Assembly: GCA_902527545.1 (NCBI GenBank)
Contig: CABZPR010000010.1
Location: forward strand, 1-47,859
From: an uncultured Alphaproteobacteria bacterium
GTDB taxonomy: Bacteria > Pseudomonadota > Alphaproteobacteria > HIMB59
Length of the DNA stretch: 47,859 nucleotides
Direction of reading: 5' to 3'
How positions within the stretch are numbered: the first letter of the stretch is position 1; the number at the start of each line of letters is the position of its first letter. Below are positions 15,335-26,729 of the stretch, piece after piece. Under the pieces are notes generated by a model. That model was not told the origin of the DNA. It saw only the letters and a list, made by a program, of their open reading frames with translations, and did not search any database. Made by a program: the position numbers and the translations under genes.

Positions 15335-16351
15335 ATGAAGGTTTATTACGAACAAGATGCTGATTTTAACATAATTAAAGACAAAAAAATTGTAATAATA
15401 GGTTTTGGATCGCAAGGTCATGCTCATGCATTAAATTTAAAAGACTCAGGGGCTTCTAATGTGGTTGTGGGATTGAGAGAGGGTTCTTCATCAATTGAAA
15501 AAGCTAAAAATGTGGGCCTAGAAACTCAAACACCTGCAGATGCAGTAAAGAATGCAGATATTGTAATGTTCTTAGCCCCTGATGAAAATCAACAAGAAAT
15601 TTATCAAACTCAAATCCACGACAATATAAAAAATGGTGCTGCTTTAGCATTTGCTCATGGTTTAAATATTCATTTTCAACTTATTACAGCAAGAGAAGAT
15701 TTAGATGTTTTTATGGTCGCTCCAAAAGGCCCAGGCCACACAGTAAGAGGAGAGTATCTTAAAGGTGGAGGAGTTCCATGTTTACTCGCGGTAGACAAAA
15801 ATGTTAGCGGTAATGCAAAAGAAATCGGTCTTGCATATGCTTCTGCTTTGGGTGGAGGTAAATCAGGTATAATTGAAACTACATTTAAAGAAGAATGCGA
15901 AACAGATTTATTTGGTGAGCAAACAGTTCTTTGTGGAGGGTTAATGTCCCTTGTAAGAAACGGTTTTGAAACTCTTGTTGAGGCTGGTTATGCGCCTGAA
16001 ATGGCCTATTTCGAATGTTTACATGAAGTAAAACTAATTGTTGATCTAATGTATGAGGGTGGAATGGCTAATATGAGGTATTCTATATCTAATACTGCTG
16101 AATACGGTGATTATACCAGAGGCCCAAGAGTGGTTCCTAACGAAACTACTAAAGCCGAAATGAAAAAAGTTCTAAGTGAAATACAAGATGGTACTTTCAC
16201 AAAAGAATGGATGGCTGAACATAAGTCAGGGCAAATTAAGTTTAAACAAATGAGAGACCAAGGTGCAAAGCACCAAATTGAAGAGGTAGGAGCTAAATTA
16301 AGGTCTATGATGCCATGGATTGCATCGAATAAACTTGTAAAGGATATTTAG
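15335..16351 (+). CDS. ilvC: Ketol-acid reductoisomerase, class I
   Basis: IlvC converts acetolactate to dihydroxyisovalerate with NAD(P)H and Mg. The Rossmann motif [13 protein letters not shown] (23-35) is followed by '[10 protein letters not shown]', and the helical C-terminal metal-binding domain contains '[12 protein letters not shown]' and '[16 protein letters not shown]'. At 338 residues it is the short class I enzyme. A strong AGGGGG ribosome-binding site (15325-15330) precedes the ATG, one of few good ones in the window, suggesting high expression. Confidence 0.98.
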   Translation: MKVYYEQDADFNIIKDKKIVIIGFGSQGHAHALNLKDSGASNVVVGLREGSSSIEKAKNVGLETQTPADAVKNADIVMFLAPDENQQEIYQTQIHDNIKNGAALAFAHGLNIHFQLITAREDLDVFMVAPKGPGHTVRGEYLKGGGVPCLLAVDKNVSGNAKEIGLAYASALGGGKSGIIETTFKEECETDLFGEQTVLCGGLMSLVRNGFETLVEAGYAPEMAYFECLHEVKLIVDLMYEGGMANMRYSISNTAEYGDYTRGPRVVPNETTKAEMKKVLSEIQDGTFTKEWMAEHKSGQIKFKQMRDQGAKHQIEEVGAKLRSMMPWIASNKLVKDI

Positions 16352-16353
16352 TA

Positions 16354-17922
16354 TTGTCAGATAAAGTTTTAATATTTGATACTACACTCAGAGACGGAGA
16401 GCAGTCTCCTGGGGCTTCGATGAATCAAGAGGAAAAACTCTCGATAGCGAGACTATTAGAGGAGTTAAAGGTTGATATAATTGAGGCTGGTTTTCCCATA
16501 GCATCAAAAGGTGATTTTAACTCAGTTCAAGCAATTGCAAGTGAAATTAAGGACTGCCAGATAGCGGGATTAGCTAGGGCAAAACATGAGGATATTGAAA
16601 CAGCTTGGAATGCCGTAAAAAAAGCCAAAAATCCAAGAATTCACACTTTTATTGCCACTAGTCCAATTCATATGAAGTTTAAACTTAAATTAACTGAAGA
16701 GGAGGTCTTAGAAAAAATTAAAGATAGTGTATCATTTGCGAGAAATTTATGCCCCAATATTGAGTGGAGTTGTGAAGATGGTGGGAGATCCTCAATTGAT
16801 TTTCTTTATAAATGTATAGAGTTAGCCATTGAAAGCGGAGCATCTACAATAAATATTCCTGATACAGTAGGTTATACCTTGCCATTTGAATTCGGAGAGA
16901 TTATAAAAAAAATTAAAGATAATGTTCCTAATATTGATAAAGCAATAATTTCTGTTCATTGTCATAATGATTTGGGGTTAGCGGTTGCAAACTCTCTTAA
17001 TGCAGTTGAAAATGGTGCAAGACAAATTGAATGTACTATAAATGGATTAGGAGAAAGAGCGGGTAATGCCGCACTAGAAGAAGTAGTAATGGCTATGAAA
17101 GTCAGATCAGATCTTTTAAAAGTTCAATCTAATGTCAACACGAGTGCCATTTCAAAAACATCAAAACTTGTATCATCAATTACAGGTTTTCCTGTTCAGC
17201 CTAATAAAGCAATTGTTGGTGCTAATGCTTTTGCCCATGAGTCAGGAATTCACCAAGATGGAGTCTTAAAAAATGTTCAAACTTATGAAATTATGTCACC
17301 GGAAACGATTGGTTTAAAGAAATCAAGTTTGGTGCTTGGTAAACATTCCGGAAAGCATGCATTCAAAGAAAAATTAAAAATTTTAGGATATGAAGTAGGT
17401 GATAACTATATCAATGAGATTTTCGATAAATTCAAGCTTTTAGCTGATAAGAAGAAAGATGTTTATGATGAGGATATAATAGCTCTGGTAGATGATACTC
17501 ATTTTAACAAATCAAATACTTTAAAACTTAAAAATTTAAGCATTATGTCAGGCACTAACTCTAAGCATGTTGCTTCTCTAGAGTTAAACTTCAAGGAGGA
17601 ACTGAAAGAGGTAAGTGGATCTGGAAATGGCCCCATTGATGCAGTATTTAATTGTATTTCAAAAGTAGTTGGTTTTTCTCCAAAATTAGTTTTGTATCAC
17701 ATTAATGCAATTACACCTGACTCTGATGCACAAGGAGAAGTGACAGTTAAACTTGGATATTCAAATAAAGAGTTCATTGGTAAGGCTTCTGATATAGATA
17801 TTATAGTTGCTTCTGCAAAATCTTATATCAATGCATGCAATAAAATATTAAACTTTGAAAAAAACTCTAATATGCAAGAAGGAGTTTCTGAGATCAGCAT
17901 CTCAAATATTAAGGGAATATAA
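16354..17922 (+). CDS. leuA: 2-isopropylmalate synthase
   Basis: LeuA condenses 2-ketoisovalerate with acetyl-CoA, the committed step of leucine synthesis. The catalytic TIM barrel begins 'FDTTLRDGEQSPGASMN' and contains 'SVHCHNDLGLAVANSL' and 'HESGIHQDGVL'. A C-terminal LeuA dimer regulatory domain (about 385-510) is present, so leucine feedback is expected. The start is TTG two bases after the ilvC stop. The 522-residue length is normal for the long bacterial form. mreB begins directly after its stop. Confidence 0.97.
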   Translation: MSDKVLIFDTTLRDGEQSPGASMNQEEKLSIARLLEELKVDIIEAGFPIASKGDFNSVQAIASEIKDCQIAGLARAKHEDIETAWNAVKKAKNPRIHTFIATSPIHMKFKLKLTEEEVLEKIKDSVSFARNLCPNIEWSCEDGGRSSIDFLYKCIELAIESGASTINIPDTVGYTLPFEFGEIIKKIKDNVPNIDKAIISVHCHNDLGLAVANSLNAVENGARQIECTINGLGERAGNAALEEVVMAMKVRSDLLKVQSNVNTSAISKTSKLVSSITGFPVQPNKAIVGANAFAHESGIHQDGVLKNVQTYEIMSPETIGLKKSSLVLGKHSGKHAFKEKLKILGYEVGDNYINEIFDKFKLLADKKKDVYDEDIIALVDDTHFNKSNTLKLKNLSIMSGTNSKHVASLELNFKEELKEVSGSGNGPIDAVFNCISKVVGFSPKLVLYHINAITPDSDAQGEVTVKLGYSNKEFIGKASDIDIIVASAKSYINACNKILNFEKNSNMQEGVSEISISNIKGI

Positions 17923-19709
<1,787 letters not shown>

Positions 19710-19717
<8 letters not shown>

Positions 19718-20138
19718 ACTATTTTTTATAATAATTTTATTTTTAATTTACGGAAACTATAATTTTGTCACAAACGATATTGTTATTTTTTCATTGATAA
19801 ATATTGCTTTTTATACGGCTCTTAAGAAAAAAAATATTAAAATTATTGATGTCTTTATTTTTATCTTATCAACTTTCACTATAGAGGTTTTCGTAGGGTT
19901 ACCGATATTAATTTGTATTGTAGTTTTGTCTATACCTCTTCTTTTATTAAACTATTTTATTAATAATTATAATTTTGCAATATTTATAAAATCATCAATT
20001 ATTTTTATACTAAGTTTTATTACTTTTTTTATTTATGATCAAACAATAGTGTTTAGATTGCTAAATTTACAATATTTTATAAGTATATTCATTTTAATTT
20101 TAATATTTTTAGGACTCTCAAGATATGGAAAAGAATAA
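19710..20138 (+). CDS. mreD: Rod shape-determining protein MreD
   Basis: This very hydrophobic 142-residue protein has about five membrane segments and almost no charged residues outside short loops. Sequence alone is weakly diagnostic, as is usual for MreD. The position between mreC and mrdA, with overlaps on both sides (GTG start in mreC, end overlapping mrdA by 14 bases), makes the assignment likely. Confidence 0.8.
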
Positions 20139-21897
20139 GACTAGTGAAGATAGTATAAAAATATTAAATAGAAGATCATTTATTATAATTACAGTTGGGG
20201 CTATTTTATCGTTCATTGTTTCTTTGAGATTATTTTCATTACAAGTCATAAACTTTAATTTTTATAAAAAAAAATCAGTTGAAAATAAACTTTCAGTAAA
20301 ACTAACACCTCCTTTAAGAGGTGAAATTTATGACTCAAAAAAAAATTTACTAGCTGGAAGTTCCTCATTATATGAATTTGTAGTATTTAAAAATTTAAGT
20401 AAAGATCATTTTACGGAAATTAGAAAACTTGATAGTCTTATTAAACTCAACTTGAATTTTAGTGAAATATCAAAACAATTAAAAAAATATAATAAATATA
20501 GTGGATATAGTTTAAGTAGAGCCTCGTGGGAACAGATAGTAGAATTTGAAAAAAATAAATTTTTATTTAATTCTATAAAAATTATTGAGTCCAAAAAAAG
20601 ATATTATCCACATCAAAATTTTTCACAGATAATTGGATATATGGGACAATCAACTCAATCTTCTGAACTTTACTCTAAAGGTGTATTTCATTTAGAGAAA
20701 AGTTATGAAAAACATTTAAGGGGCACACCAGGTAAAATATTTAGTGAAGTTAACGCTAAAGGTAAAACTATAAGAGAAATTTCTATTGAAAAATCCATTA
20801 AAGGTAATGATTTAGACTTAACATTAGATTTAACTCTTCAAAATTATGCTCAATCTCAGCTTCCGACTGACAAAAAAGGATCCATTGTTGTTATCAGTGT
20901 TTCAGATGGATCAATCTTGTCTATGAACTCTAATCCTACTTTTGATGCCCAAATCTTTGAGGATAGAGAAAATACTAAAATTAAAGATTTACTAAATGAT
21001 GATCAAAAACCACTTTTTAATCGAGCTTTTTCTGGATTTTATCCTCCAGGTTCAGTATTTAAACCTATCTCTGCTTTAGTGGGTCTTCAACGTAATTTAA
21101 TTGACCCTCAAAAAGAAGTTTTTTGCAAAGGCCACTCCTCACTTGCTGATAGGAATTATTATTGTTGGAAAAAAGAGGGACATGGAAAAGTTAATCTTAA
21201 AAAAGCTATTAAAGAGTCTTGTGATGTATATTTTTATGAATTAGCAAAAAAAACAAATATTGATGATATTGCGAGTTTATCTAGTAATTTAGGTTTGAAT
21301 AAAGAGTACGATATTGGATTATCAAACATGGGAAAAGGACTTGTTCCTAGTAAAAAATGGAAAAAAGCGTTTTTAGACGAAAGTTGGTATCAAGGAGAGA
21401 CATTAATTACATGTATCGGGCAAGGGTACAATCAAACATCTCCATTACAACTTGCAACACTTTATTCTGCTATTTTAAATGGAGGAAAATATCCTATACC
21501 TAAACTTGATAAAAATACTAATACAAGATTTACAGGTAAATTACTAAATAATGAGCATCAAAAAATTATAATTAACTCCTTAAATGCTGTTGTTCAAGAA
21601 CCAAGAGGAACTGCATATAAATTAAGTATTTCTAATCCGGGATACGTGAAAATAGGAGGTAAAACAGGAACTTCTCAAGTAATAAGAATTAAAGAAAGTG
21701 AAAGAAAAGACGACCAGTATAAATCAAAGGAAATAGATGAGAGATTTCAAGACCACTCAGTATTTGTCGGATATGCACCCTATCATAATCCAAAATATAT
21801 AGCTTCAGTAATTATAGAGAATGGTGGTTCTGGATCAGCAGTTGCTGCACCAATCGCCCATAAGGTCCTAGATTTTGCATACAAAAATAATGTTTAG
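20125..21897 (+). CDS. mrdA: Penicillin-binding protein 2, elongasome transpeptidase
   Basis: PBP2 crosslinks lateral-wall peptidoglycan together with RodA. The 590-residue protein has one N-terminal membrane helix (about 14-36), a dimerisation/pedestal domain starting 'LTPPLRGEIYDSKKNLL', and the transpeptidase domain. The active-site motifs are S310-x-x-K313 (GSVFKP), S365-C-D367 and K513-T-G (GGKTGTSQ). Length is somewhat short for the family, but all motifs are intact. Its end overlaps the start of rodA. Confidence 0.96.
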   Translation: MEKNKTSEDSIKILNRRSFIIITVGAILSFIVSLRLFSLQVINFNFYKKKSVENKLSVKLTPPLRGEIYDSKKNLLAGSSSLYEFVVFKNLSKDHFTEIRKLDSLIKLNLNFSEISKQLKKYNKYSGYSLSRASWEQIVEFEKNKFLFNSIKIIESKKRYYPHQNFSQIIGYMGQSTQSSELYSKGVFHLEKSYEKHLRGTPGKIFSEVNAKGKTIREISIEKSIKGNDLDLTLDLTLQNYAQSQLPTDKKGSIVVISVSDGSILSMNSNPTFDAQIFEDRENTKIKDLLNDDQKPLFNRAFSGFYPPGSVFKPISALVGLQRNLIDPQKEVFCKGHSSLADRNYYCWKKEGHGKVNLKKAIKESCDVYFYELAKKTNIDDIASLSSNLGLNKEYDIGLSNMGKGLVPSKKWKKAFLDESWYQGETLITCIGQGYNQTSPLQLATLYSAILNGGKYPIPKLDKNTNTRFTGKLLNNEHQKIIINSLNAVVQEPRGTAYKLSISNPGYVKIGGKTGTSQVIRIKESERKDDQYKSKEIDERFQDHSVFVGYAPYHNPKYIASVIIENGGSGSAVAAPIAHKVLDFAYKNNV

Positions 21898-22993
21898 AGA
21901 ATTTAAAAGTATATATAATTTAAATTGGATTTATATCTTTATCCTTTTTATAATTTTTTGGATTGGAGAGATCAATCTTTACTCAGCTGCTGGTGGTTCA
22001 CTTGATCCATGGGCATCAAATCAGCTTATAAGATTTTTATTTTTTCTACCTTTATTTTTTTTAGTAACAATGTTGGAGCCAAAGTTTATTTATAATTTTG
22101 CAGAGATTTTTTTAATTTTAGTTTTGATTGGGCTGATAACAACATTAATTTTTGGCTATACAGGGATGGGTGCTACGAGATGGATAAGAATTGCTGGATT
22201 TAATTTACAAATATCAGAATTTACAAAAATAGCATTGGTCATATTCATGGCAAAATACTTTCACAAACTCAATGCAGAAAAAACCATAGGCCTTTTTAAA
22301 TCAATATTACCTCTTGTTGTATCAATAATATTTTTCATATTAGTTGCTATTCAACCAGATTTAGGAACTGCTGTAATTATTTTAGTTTTAGGTCTAGTTG
22401 TTATTTTTTATGCAGGCATTAAACTAATTTATCCTTTATTATCATTAGGCATTATTTTGTCTATAAGTCCAATTTTATGGACATTTTTAAAGCCATACCA
22501 ACAAAATAGAATACAAATTTTTTTAAACCCTGACCTAGACCCACTTGGAAAAGGATATCATATTATTCAATCCAAGATTGCAATAGGTTCAGGTGGGCTT
22601 CAAGGCAATGGTTTTCTTGAGGGTTCTCAAAGTAGTTTAGATTTTCTTCCAGAAAAAGAGACAGATTTTGTTTTTGCAATTTTTTCTGAACAGTTTGGTT
22701 TTACAGGATCTATAATGCTAATTTCTCTTTTCTTTATCATGTTTTTAATTCCTGTTTTAAAAACTTACAAACTAACACAAGTTTTTAATAAAATAATCTT
22801 ATTTGTACTATCTTTTAAAATTTTTTTTGAATTTCTTATAAATATATCTATGACTATTGGTATTTTACCAGTAGTCGGAGTTGCTTTGCCATTTATGTCT
22901 TATGGAGGAAGTTCTTTGTTGAGTAATTTAATTATTTGTGCACTATTACTAAACTTTATGTCTATCAACGAAAAAAAGAGAATGTTTTCATGA
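21890..22993 (+). CDS. rodA: Peptidoglycan glycosyltransferase RodA (SEDS family)
   Basis: RodA polymerises lipid II into glycan strands for cell elongation and pairs with PBP2. The multi-pass protein (about ten helices) shows the SEDS signatures 'AIQPDLGTAVIILVLG', 'FLPEKETDFVFAIFSEQFG' and 'PFMSYGGSSLLSN'. I prefer the ATG at 21890, which overlaps the mrdA stop, giving 367 residues. A TTG five codons earlier is also open. The next gene begins within its stop codon (ATGA). Confidence 0.96.
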   Translation: MFREFKSIYNLNWIYIFILFIIFWIGEINLYSAAGGSLDPWASNQLIRFLFFLPLFFLVTMLEPKFIYNFAEIFLILVLIGLITTLIFGYTGMGATRWIRIAGFNLQISEFTKIALVIFMAKYFHKLNAEKTIGLFKSILPLVVSIIFFILVAIQPDLGTAVIILVLGLVVIFYAGIKLIYPLLSLGIILSISPILWTFLKPYQQNRIQIFLNPDLDPLGKGYHIIQSKIAIGSGGLQGNGFLEGSQSSLDFLPEKETDFVFAIFSEQFGFTGSIMLISLFFIMFLIPVLKTYKLTQVFNKIILFVLSFKIFFEFLINISMTIGILPVVGVALPFMSYGGSSLLSNLIICALLLNFMSINEKKRMFS

Positions 22994-23340
22994 TAAAATC
23001 TATAAAAAAGCCATGGGGGTCATACGTCATACTTAGTAAATCTAAAGATTTTTTAGTAAAAAAAATTGTTGTAAAACCAGAGGGTGTTTTATCTTATCAA
23101 TCGCATAAATTTAGATCAGAACACTGGATAATTATTGAGGGTAAAGCAACTGTGATTATTAACAATCGCACATTTTATAGATCAGAAAATGAAAATATAT
23201 TTATACCTAAAAAAGCAAAACATAGAGTTTTAAATGAAAGTTCAAAAAAGAAATTAGTTTTAGTTGAAGTTCAAACAGGAAGTAAATTTTTAGAGTCAGA
23301 TATTAAAAGATATTCAGATATTTATGGAAGAAAAAATTGA
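22990..23340 (+). CDS. Cupin, mannose-6-phosphate isomerase type II C-terminal-like
   Basis: The 116-residue single-domain cupin matches the C-terminal domain of bifunctional mannose-1-phosphate guanylyltransferase/mannose-6-phosphate isomerase. It has 'KPWGSYVIL', the metal-binding first cupin motif 'SYQSHKFRSEHWIIIEG', and the second motif 'IPKKAKHRVLN'. It may isomerise mannose-6-phosphate or bind another sugar phosphate. The start is the ATG overlapping the rodA TGA; an upstream in-frame reading inside rodA is not credible. Its placement behind the elongasome hints at envelope polysaccharide supply, but this is inference. Confidence 0.8.
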   Translation: MIKSIKKPWGSYVILSKSKDFLVKKIVVKPEGVLSYQSHKFRSEHWIIIEGKATVIINNRTFYRSENENIFIPKKAKHRVLNESSKKKLVLVEVQTGSKFLESDIKRYSDIYGRKN

Positions 23341-23726
23341 AAATTTTAGCTGAAATTTCTGTTGGAGAACTTTTTGATAAAATTACTATATTAAATATCA
23401 AATTAAAAAAAATTAATGATCCTAACAAATTAAAAAATATAAAAATTGAGCTAGATACTCTAGTAGAGCAAAGCGATAAATTAATTTTGAAAGACGATGA
23501 AATATTAAGAAAAAACATTCAAAAACTCCAAGATATAAATGAAGAGCTTTGGGATATAGAAAATGCTAAAAGAGAATGTGAGGCTAATAAAGAATTTGGA
23601 GAGATTTTTATTAAAATATCAAGAGATGTACATTTTAAAAATGACATTAGGGCGTCAATAAAAAAAGAAATTAATCTTTTGTCTAACTCAAAGATAACAG
23701 AAGAAAAAGAATACTCTAAGTATTAA
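23337..23726 (+). CDS. DUF6165-like protein of unknown function
   Basis: The 129-residue protein starts 'MKILAEISVGELFDKITIL', a motif I associate with the uncharacterised DUF6165 family, and continues as a highly charged, probably all-helical coiled-coil. There is no signal peptide, membrane segment or catalytic motif. Its TTG start overlaps the preceding TGA stop (TTGA), indicating coupling with the cupin gene. Family members often sit near sugar or envelope genes as far as I recall. The end overlaps apt on the other strand by 11 bases. Confidence 0.7.
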   Translation: MKILAEISVGELFDKITILNIKLKKINDPNKLKNIKIELDTLVEQSDKLILKDDEILRKNIQKLQDINEELWDIENAKRECEANKEFGEIFIKISRDVHFKNDIRASIKKEINLLSNSKITEEKEYSKY

Positions 23727-24234
23727 CCTTATTTAAACTTACAAGTTTATTTTTAATTTTTGATCTTCCACCAAGAAAACTTAATTCTAATAACACTACA
23801 ATACCTTTAATTTGAGCTTTAGTTTTTTTAATTAATTTCATTGATGCACGTATTGTTCCACTTGTTGCAAAAATGTCATCAATTATCACAACTTTGTCTG
23901 AATTTCTTATCATATCACTTTGAATTTCTAATTTATTAGAGCCGTACTCAAGTTTGTAACTTGTAATAAAGGTTTTGCCTGGTAATTTCCCTTTTTTTCT
24001 AATCATAACTAACTTTTTTTTTAATTTGTAGGCAATAGCTGAGGCAAAAATAAATCCTCTTGAGTCTATCCCAACTATAGTATTAGCATTTAATTTATTT
24101 ACCTCCTTCGACATTGAGTTTACAACTCTGTTAAAAACTTTAGGATTTGATAAAATTGAAGATATATCGTAAAAAGCGATACCTTTTTTTGGAAAGTCTT
24201 TTATAATTCGAATACTTTTTAAATCATTATTCAT
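23716..24234 (-). CDS. apt: Adenine phosphoribosyltransferase
   Basis: Apt salvages adenine to AMP with PRPP. The 172-residue sequence has 'IRIIKDFPKKGIAFYDISSIL' at the N-terminus, the substrate motif 'IVGIDSRGFIFASAIAYKL', and the PRPP-binding loop 'VVIIDDIFATSGTIRA'. I place the start at the ATG reading 24234-24232, which matches the family N-terminus. An earlier in-frame ATG at 24273 would put 40 bases inside panB. With this start the apt and panB start codons share two base pairs. Confidence 0.94.
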   Translation of the reverse strand: MNNDLKSIRIIKDFPKKGIAFYDISSILSNPKVFNRVVNSMSKEVNKLNANTIVGIDSRGFIFASAIAYKLKKKLVMIRKKGKLPGKTFITSYKLEYGSNKLEIQSDMIRNSDKVVIIDDIFATSGTIRASMKLIKKTKAQIKGIVVLLELSFLGGRSKIKNKLVSLNKVNT

Positions 24235-25021
24235 GAAAAGATCAATTAAATCAGTATTTAATAAAAAAAACAAAAAAAAAATTATTTGTCTAACGTCTTA
24301 TACTTATAATTATACAAAAATCATTGATGATTTAGTTGATGTAGTTCTAGTTGGTGACTCAATGAGTAATGTACTGTATGGAATGAACTCAACAAGAACT
24401 ATAGACGATCAAATAATGATCAATCATGCTACTGCAGTAAAAAAAGCTGCAGAGAAATCACTTGTTTTTTTTGATTTGCCTTACAATAAAGATTTTAGTG
24501 AGTCCAATACTGTAAAACGTGTTTTATCCGTTATGAAAAAAACTTCCTGTGATGGTGTAAAAATAGAGGGTAATACTGAACTAGAAGACGTAATTAAGTA
24601 TTTGAAGAAAAAAAAAGTTCCTGTTATGGCGCATTTAGGCTTACAACCACAGAAATTTAGTTCAACAAAAAAATTTAAGATATATGGAAAAAAGAAAGAG
24701 GATTTAAATAAAATTATTTCGGACTCATTGTGTTTAGAAAAAGCAGGTGCTGTTTCCATATTATTGGAGGGAATGTTAACAAAAATAGCAAAGCAAGTTA
24801 CTACATTATTATCAATACCTACGATTGGAATTGGTGCATCTGAGTTTTGTGATGGTCAAATACTAGTATCGGAGGATATGCTTGGAATGTATGGAAATAA
24901 TCATCCAAAATTTGTAAAAAGATATGAAGATTTATCAAAAAATATTAAAATTGCTGTGAAAAAATTTTCTGAAGAGGTAAATAGTAATAAATTTCCAAAT
25001 AAAAAATACAGATATGACTAA
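24233..25021 (+). CDS. panB: 3-methyl-2-oxobutanoate hydroxymethyltransferase
   Basis: PanB makes ketopantoate from 2-ketoisovalerate, the valine/leucine precursor made by the ilv genes upstream, for pantothenate and CoA. The 262-residue TIM-barrel protein shows 'ICLTSYTYNYTKIIDDLVD', 'VLVGDSMSNVLYG', 'VPVMAHLGLQPQ' and 'GASEFCDGQILVSEDMLGMY'. It lacks some usual residues near the N-terminus but all metal and substrate motifs look intact. No panC is visible in the window. It is divergent from apt with overlapping start codons and convergent with the prenyl synthase. Confidence 0.95.
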   Translation: MKRSIKSVFNKKNKKKIICLTSYTYNYTKIIDDLVDVVLVGDSMSNVLYGMNSTRTIDDQIMINHATAVKKAAEKSLVFFDLPYNKDFSESNTVKRVLSVMKKTSCDGVKIEGNTELEDVIKYLKKKKVPVMAHLGLQPQKFSSTKKFKIYGKKKEDLNKIISDSLCLEKAGAVSILLEGMLTKIAKQVTTLLSIPTIGIGASEFCDGQILVSEDMLGMYGNNHPKFVKRYEDLSKNIKIAVKKFSEEVNSNKFPNKKYRYD

Positions 25022-26016
25022 TGAGTTCTATTAATTGAGTTAATTAGAAGATTTATAAAAAGATCCTTTTGATAACCCTTAAATTGTTTTAATATTTTCG
25101 AAGATTTTTTATTGTATTTATTACAGAATTTTTTTAGATCTTCATTTATTTCATATTTTTTCATTAGTTTCATTGTTTCCATGTAATCATTTTTTAATCT
25201 TTTGCGCTTATTAAATATTCTTTTAATAAAATTTACTTCAGTATTATTTGACTTTTTTAAAAGTAATATAATTGGTAGGGTAACTTTTCCTTCATAAAAA
25301 TCTTTACCTTGTTTTTTGCCAGTTACTCTTTTCCCAAAATAATCAAGGTAATCATCCATGATTTGAAATATAATTCCAAAATACAATCCCAATTTGTATA
25401 AACTTCTGATTATTTTTAAATTTTTACCAGTTAAAATGGCAGGGATTTTCATAGCTGCAGCAAATAATTCTGCAGTTTTTAAAGATATAATCTCTATATA
25501 TTTCTTTTCAGTGATATGAATATTATTCTCATGAGTAAGTTGCAAAAATTCTCCTTCTGAAATTTTACTACTTACTTGAGACAGTGCAGCCATTGCATTT
25601 AAAGAATTGGCTTTTGTCATCAATTGAAACGACTTTGAAAATAAAAAATCGCCAAACAAAACACTAAACTTATTATTCCAAATTGTGTTAATACTCTTTT
25701 GGCCTCTTCGTAATTTACCTTCATCAATCACATCATCATGTAGGAGGGTAGCTCCATGTATGAATTCGATTGCAGCAGACATTTCAATATCGCTTGATAT
25801 TTGTGAATAATTTTTATTTATCATTTTACTTGATAGCAAACATATAACTGGCCGTAATTGCTTTCCCCTTTTTTTGAAAAAATAATTACCTAATTTTGGA
25901 ATAATAGGGACAGCACTTATAAGAAATCTATCAAGCTCTTTATTAGTTCTAACTAACTTTACATTAATTTCTTTATGAATTAACTTTATAGTTTGTTCAA
26001 AATTTATTTTTTGCAT
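25018..26016 (-). CDS. ispB: Polyprenyl diphosphate synthase (octaprenyl/decaprenyl type)
   Basis: This is a trans-isoprenyl chain-elongating enzyme that supplies the ubiquinone side chain. Both Asp-rich motifs are clear: DDVID (94-98, in 'LLHDDVIDEGKLRRG') and DDYLD (221-225, in 'FQIMDDYLDYFGK'). 'GKQLRP' near 51-56 is the IPP-binding motif. The 332-residue length fits long-chain synthases. The exact chain length cannot be read from the sequence. Its start lies only five bases from the start of the divergent methyltransferase gene, a common pairing in alphaproteobacteria. Confidence 0.93.
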   Translation of the reverse strand: MQKINFEQTIKLIHKEINVKLVRTNKELDRFLISAVPIIPKLGNYFFKKRGKQLRPVICLLSSKMINKNYSQISSDIEMSAAIEFIHGATLLHDDVIDEGKLRRGQKSINTIWNNKFSVLFGDFLFSKSFQLMTKANSLNAMAALSQVSSKISEGEFLQLTHENNIHITEKKYIEIISLKTAELFAAAMKIPAILTGKNLKIIRSLYKLGLYFGIIFQIMDDYLDYFGKRVTGKKQGKDFYEGKVTLPIILLLKKSNNTEVNFIKRIFNKRKRLKNDYMETMKLMKKYEINEDLKKFCNKYNKKSSKILKQFKGYQKDLFINLLINSINRTH

Positions 26017-26021
26017 TAACT

Positions 26022-26729
26022 ATGAATTTATACTCCAAAGATTTTCTACTAGATGGTAAAATTGTATATTATCAATTAAAGAAAGGCTATAGGAGCGGTA
26101 TAGAGCCTATAATTCTGGCTTCTAATGCAAAAAAAAAGCACAATAAAATTTTAGATATGGGATCTGGTTGTGGTTCTATTTCCCTAATTGTTGCTTATAG
26201 AAATCCAGAGTCTGAGGTCATTGGTTTTGAAAAAAATGAAACTCATCATAAAATTTCAGTTTTAAATCATAAAGAAAATAACTTAAAAAATTTAAAATTT
26301 AAAGTTCATGACAATTGCATTTTTGATAAAAAATATGAGAATTACTTTGATTTAATTTTATCAAATCCTCCTTTTTATTTTGCAAATAAAGTACTAAAGT
26401 CCAAAAATCCCTCCATAAATGCCTCAAAATATATAACTGAGTCAAATTTGAAAAAATGGATTATCAACATAATTCTTTATTTAAAAATAAAAGGAACAGC
26501 GTTTATTATAAATAGATTTGAAAACATGGATTTTATGTTAAATATATTGAAAAAATTTAATCTAGAAGTGACTACAACACCTTTATTACCCTTTGAAGGT
26601 AGAAAGCCTAAAAATGCCCTTCTAAAAATCACTAAAAGTAATTATTTTATAGAGAAAACATCAAATGCAATTATAATCCACGATAATTTATCTAAATATT
26701 CTAAAGATATAGAAAATTGGTTTAAATAA
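26022..26729 (+). CDS. TrmN6-like tRNA/N6-adenine methyltransferase
   Basis: The 235-residue SAM-dependent methyltransferase has motif I 'ILDMGSGCGSISLIVAY', the acidic 'VIGFEKNE' turn and the catalytic 'LSNPPFYF' (NPPF, typical of N6-adenine methylation). This matches the COG4123 family, whose E. coli member modifies A37 of tRNA-Val. The target here is inferred. The neighbourhood with the divergent prenyl synthase and the downstream S49 peptidase is a familiar alphaproteobacterial arrangement. The peptidase begins at the last base of this gene's stop codon (TAATG). Confidence 0.88.
   Translation: MNLYSKDFLLDGKIVYYQLKKGYRSGIEPIILASNAKKKHNKILDMGSGCGSISLIVAYRNPESEVIGFEKNETHHKISVLNHKENNLKNLKFKVHDNCIFDKKYENYFDLILSNPPFYFANKVLKSKNPSINASKYITESNLKKWIINIILYLKIKGTAFIINRFENMDFMLNILKKFNLEVTTTPLLPFEGRKPKNALLKITKSNYFIEKTSNAIIIHDNLSKYSKDIENWFK

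Noticed and set aside
22936-22989. Upstream start of the cupin inside rodA
   Set aside because: The added residues do not belong to the family, and the ATG overlapping the rodA stop gives the expected N-terminus.
24235-24273. Longer N-terminus for apt
   Set aside because: It would lie wholly inside panB and adds residues not seen in the family, though it cannot be excluded without protein data.
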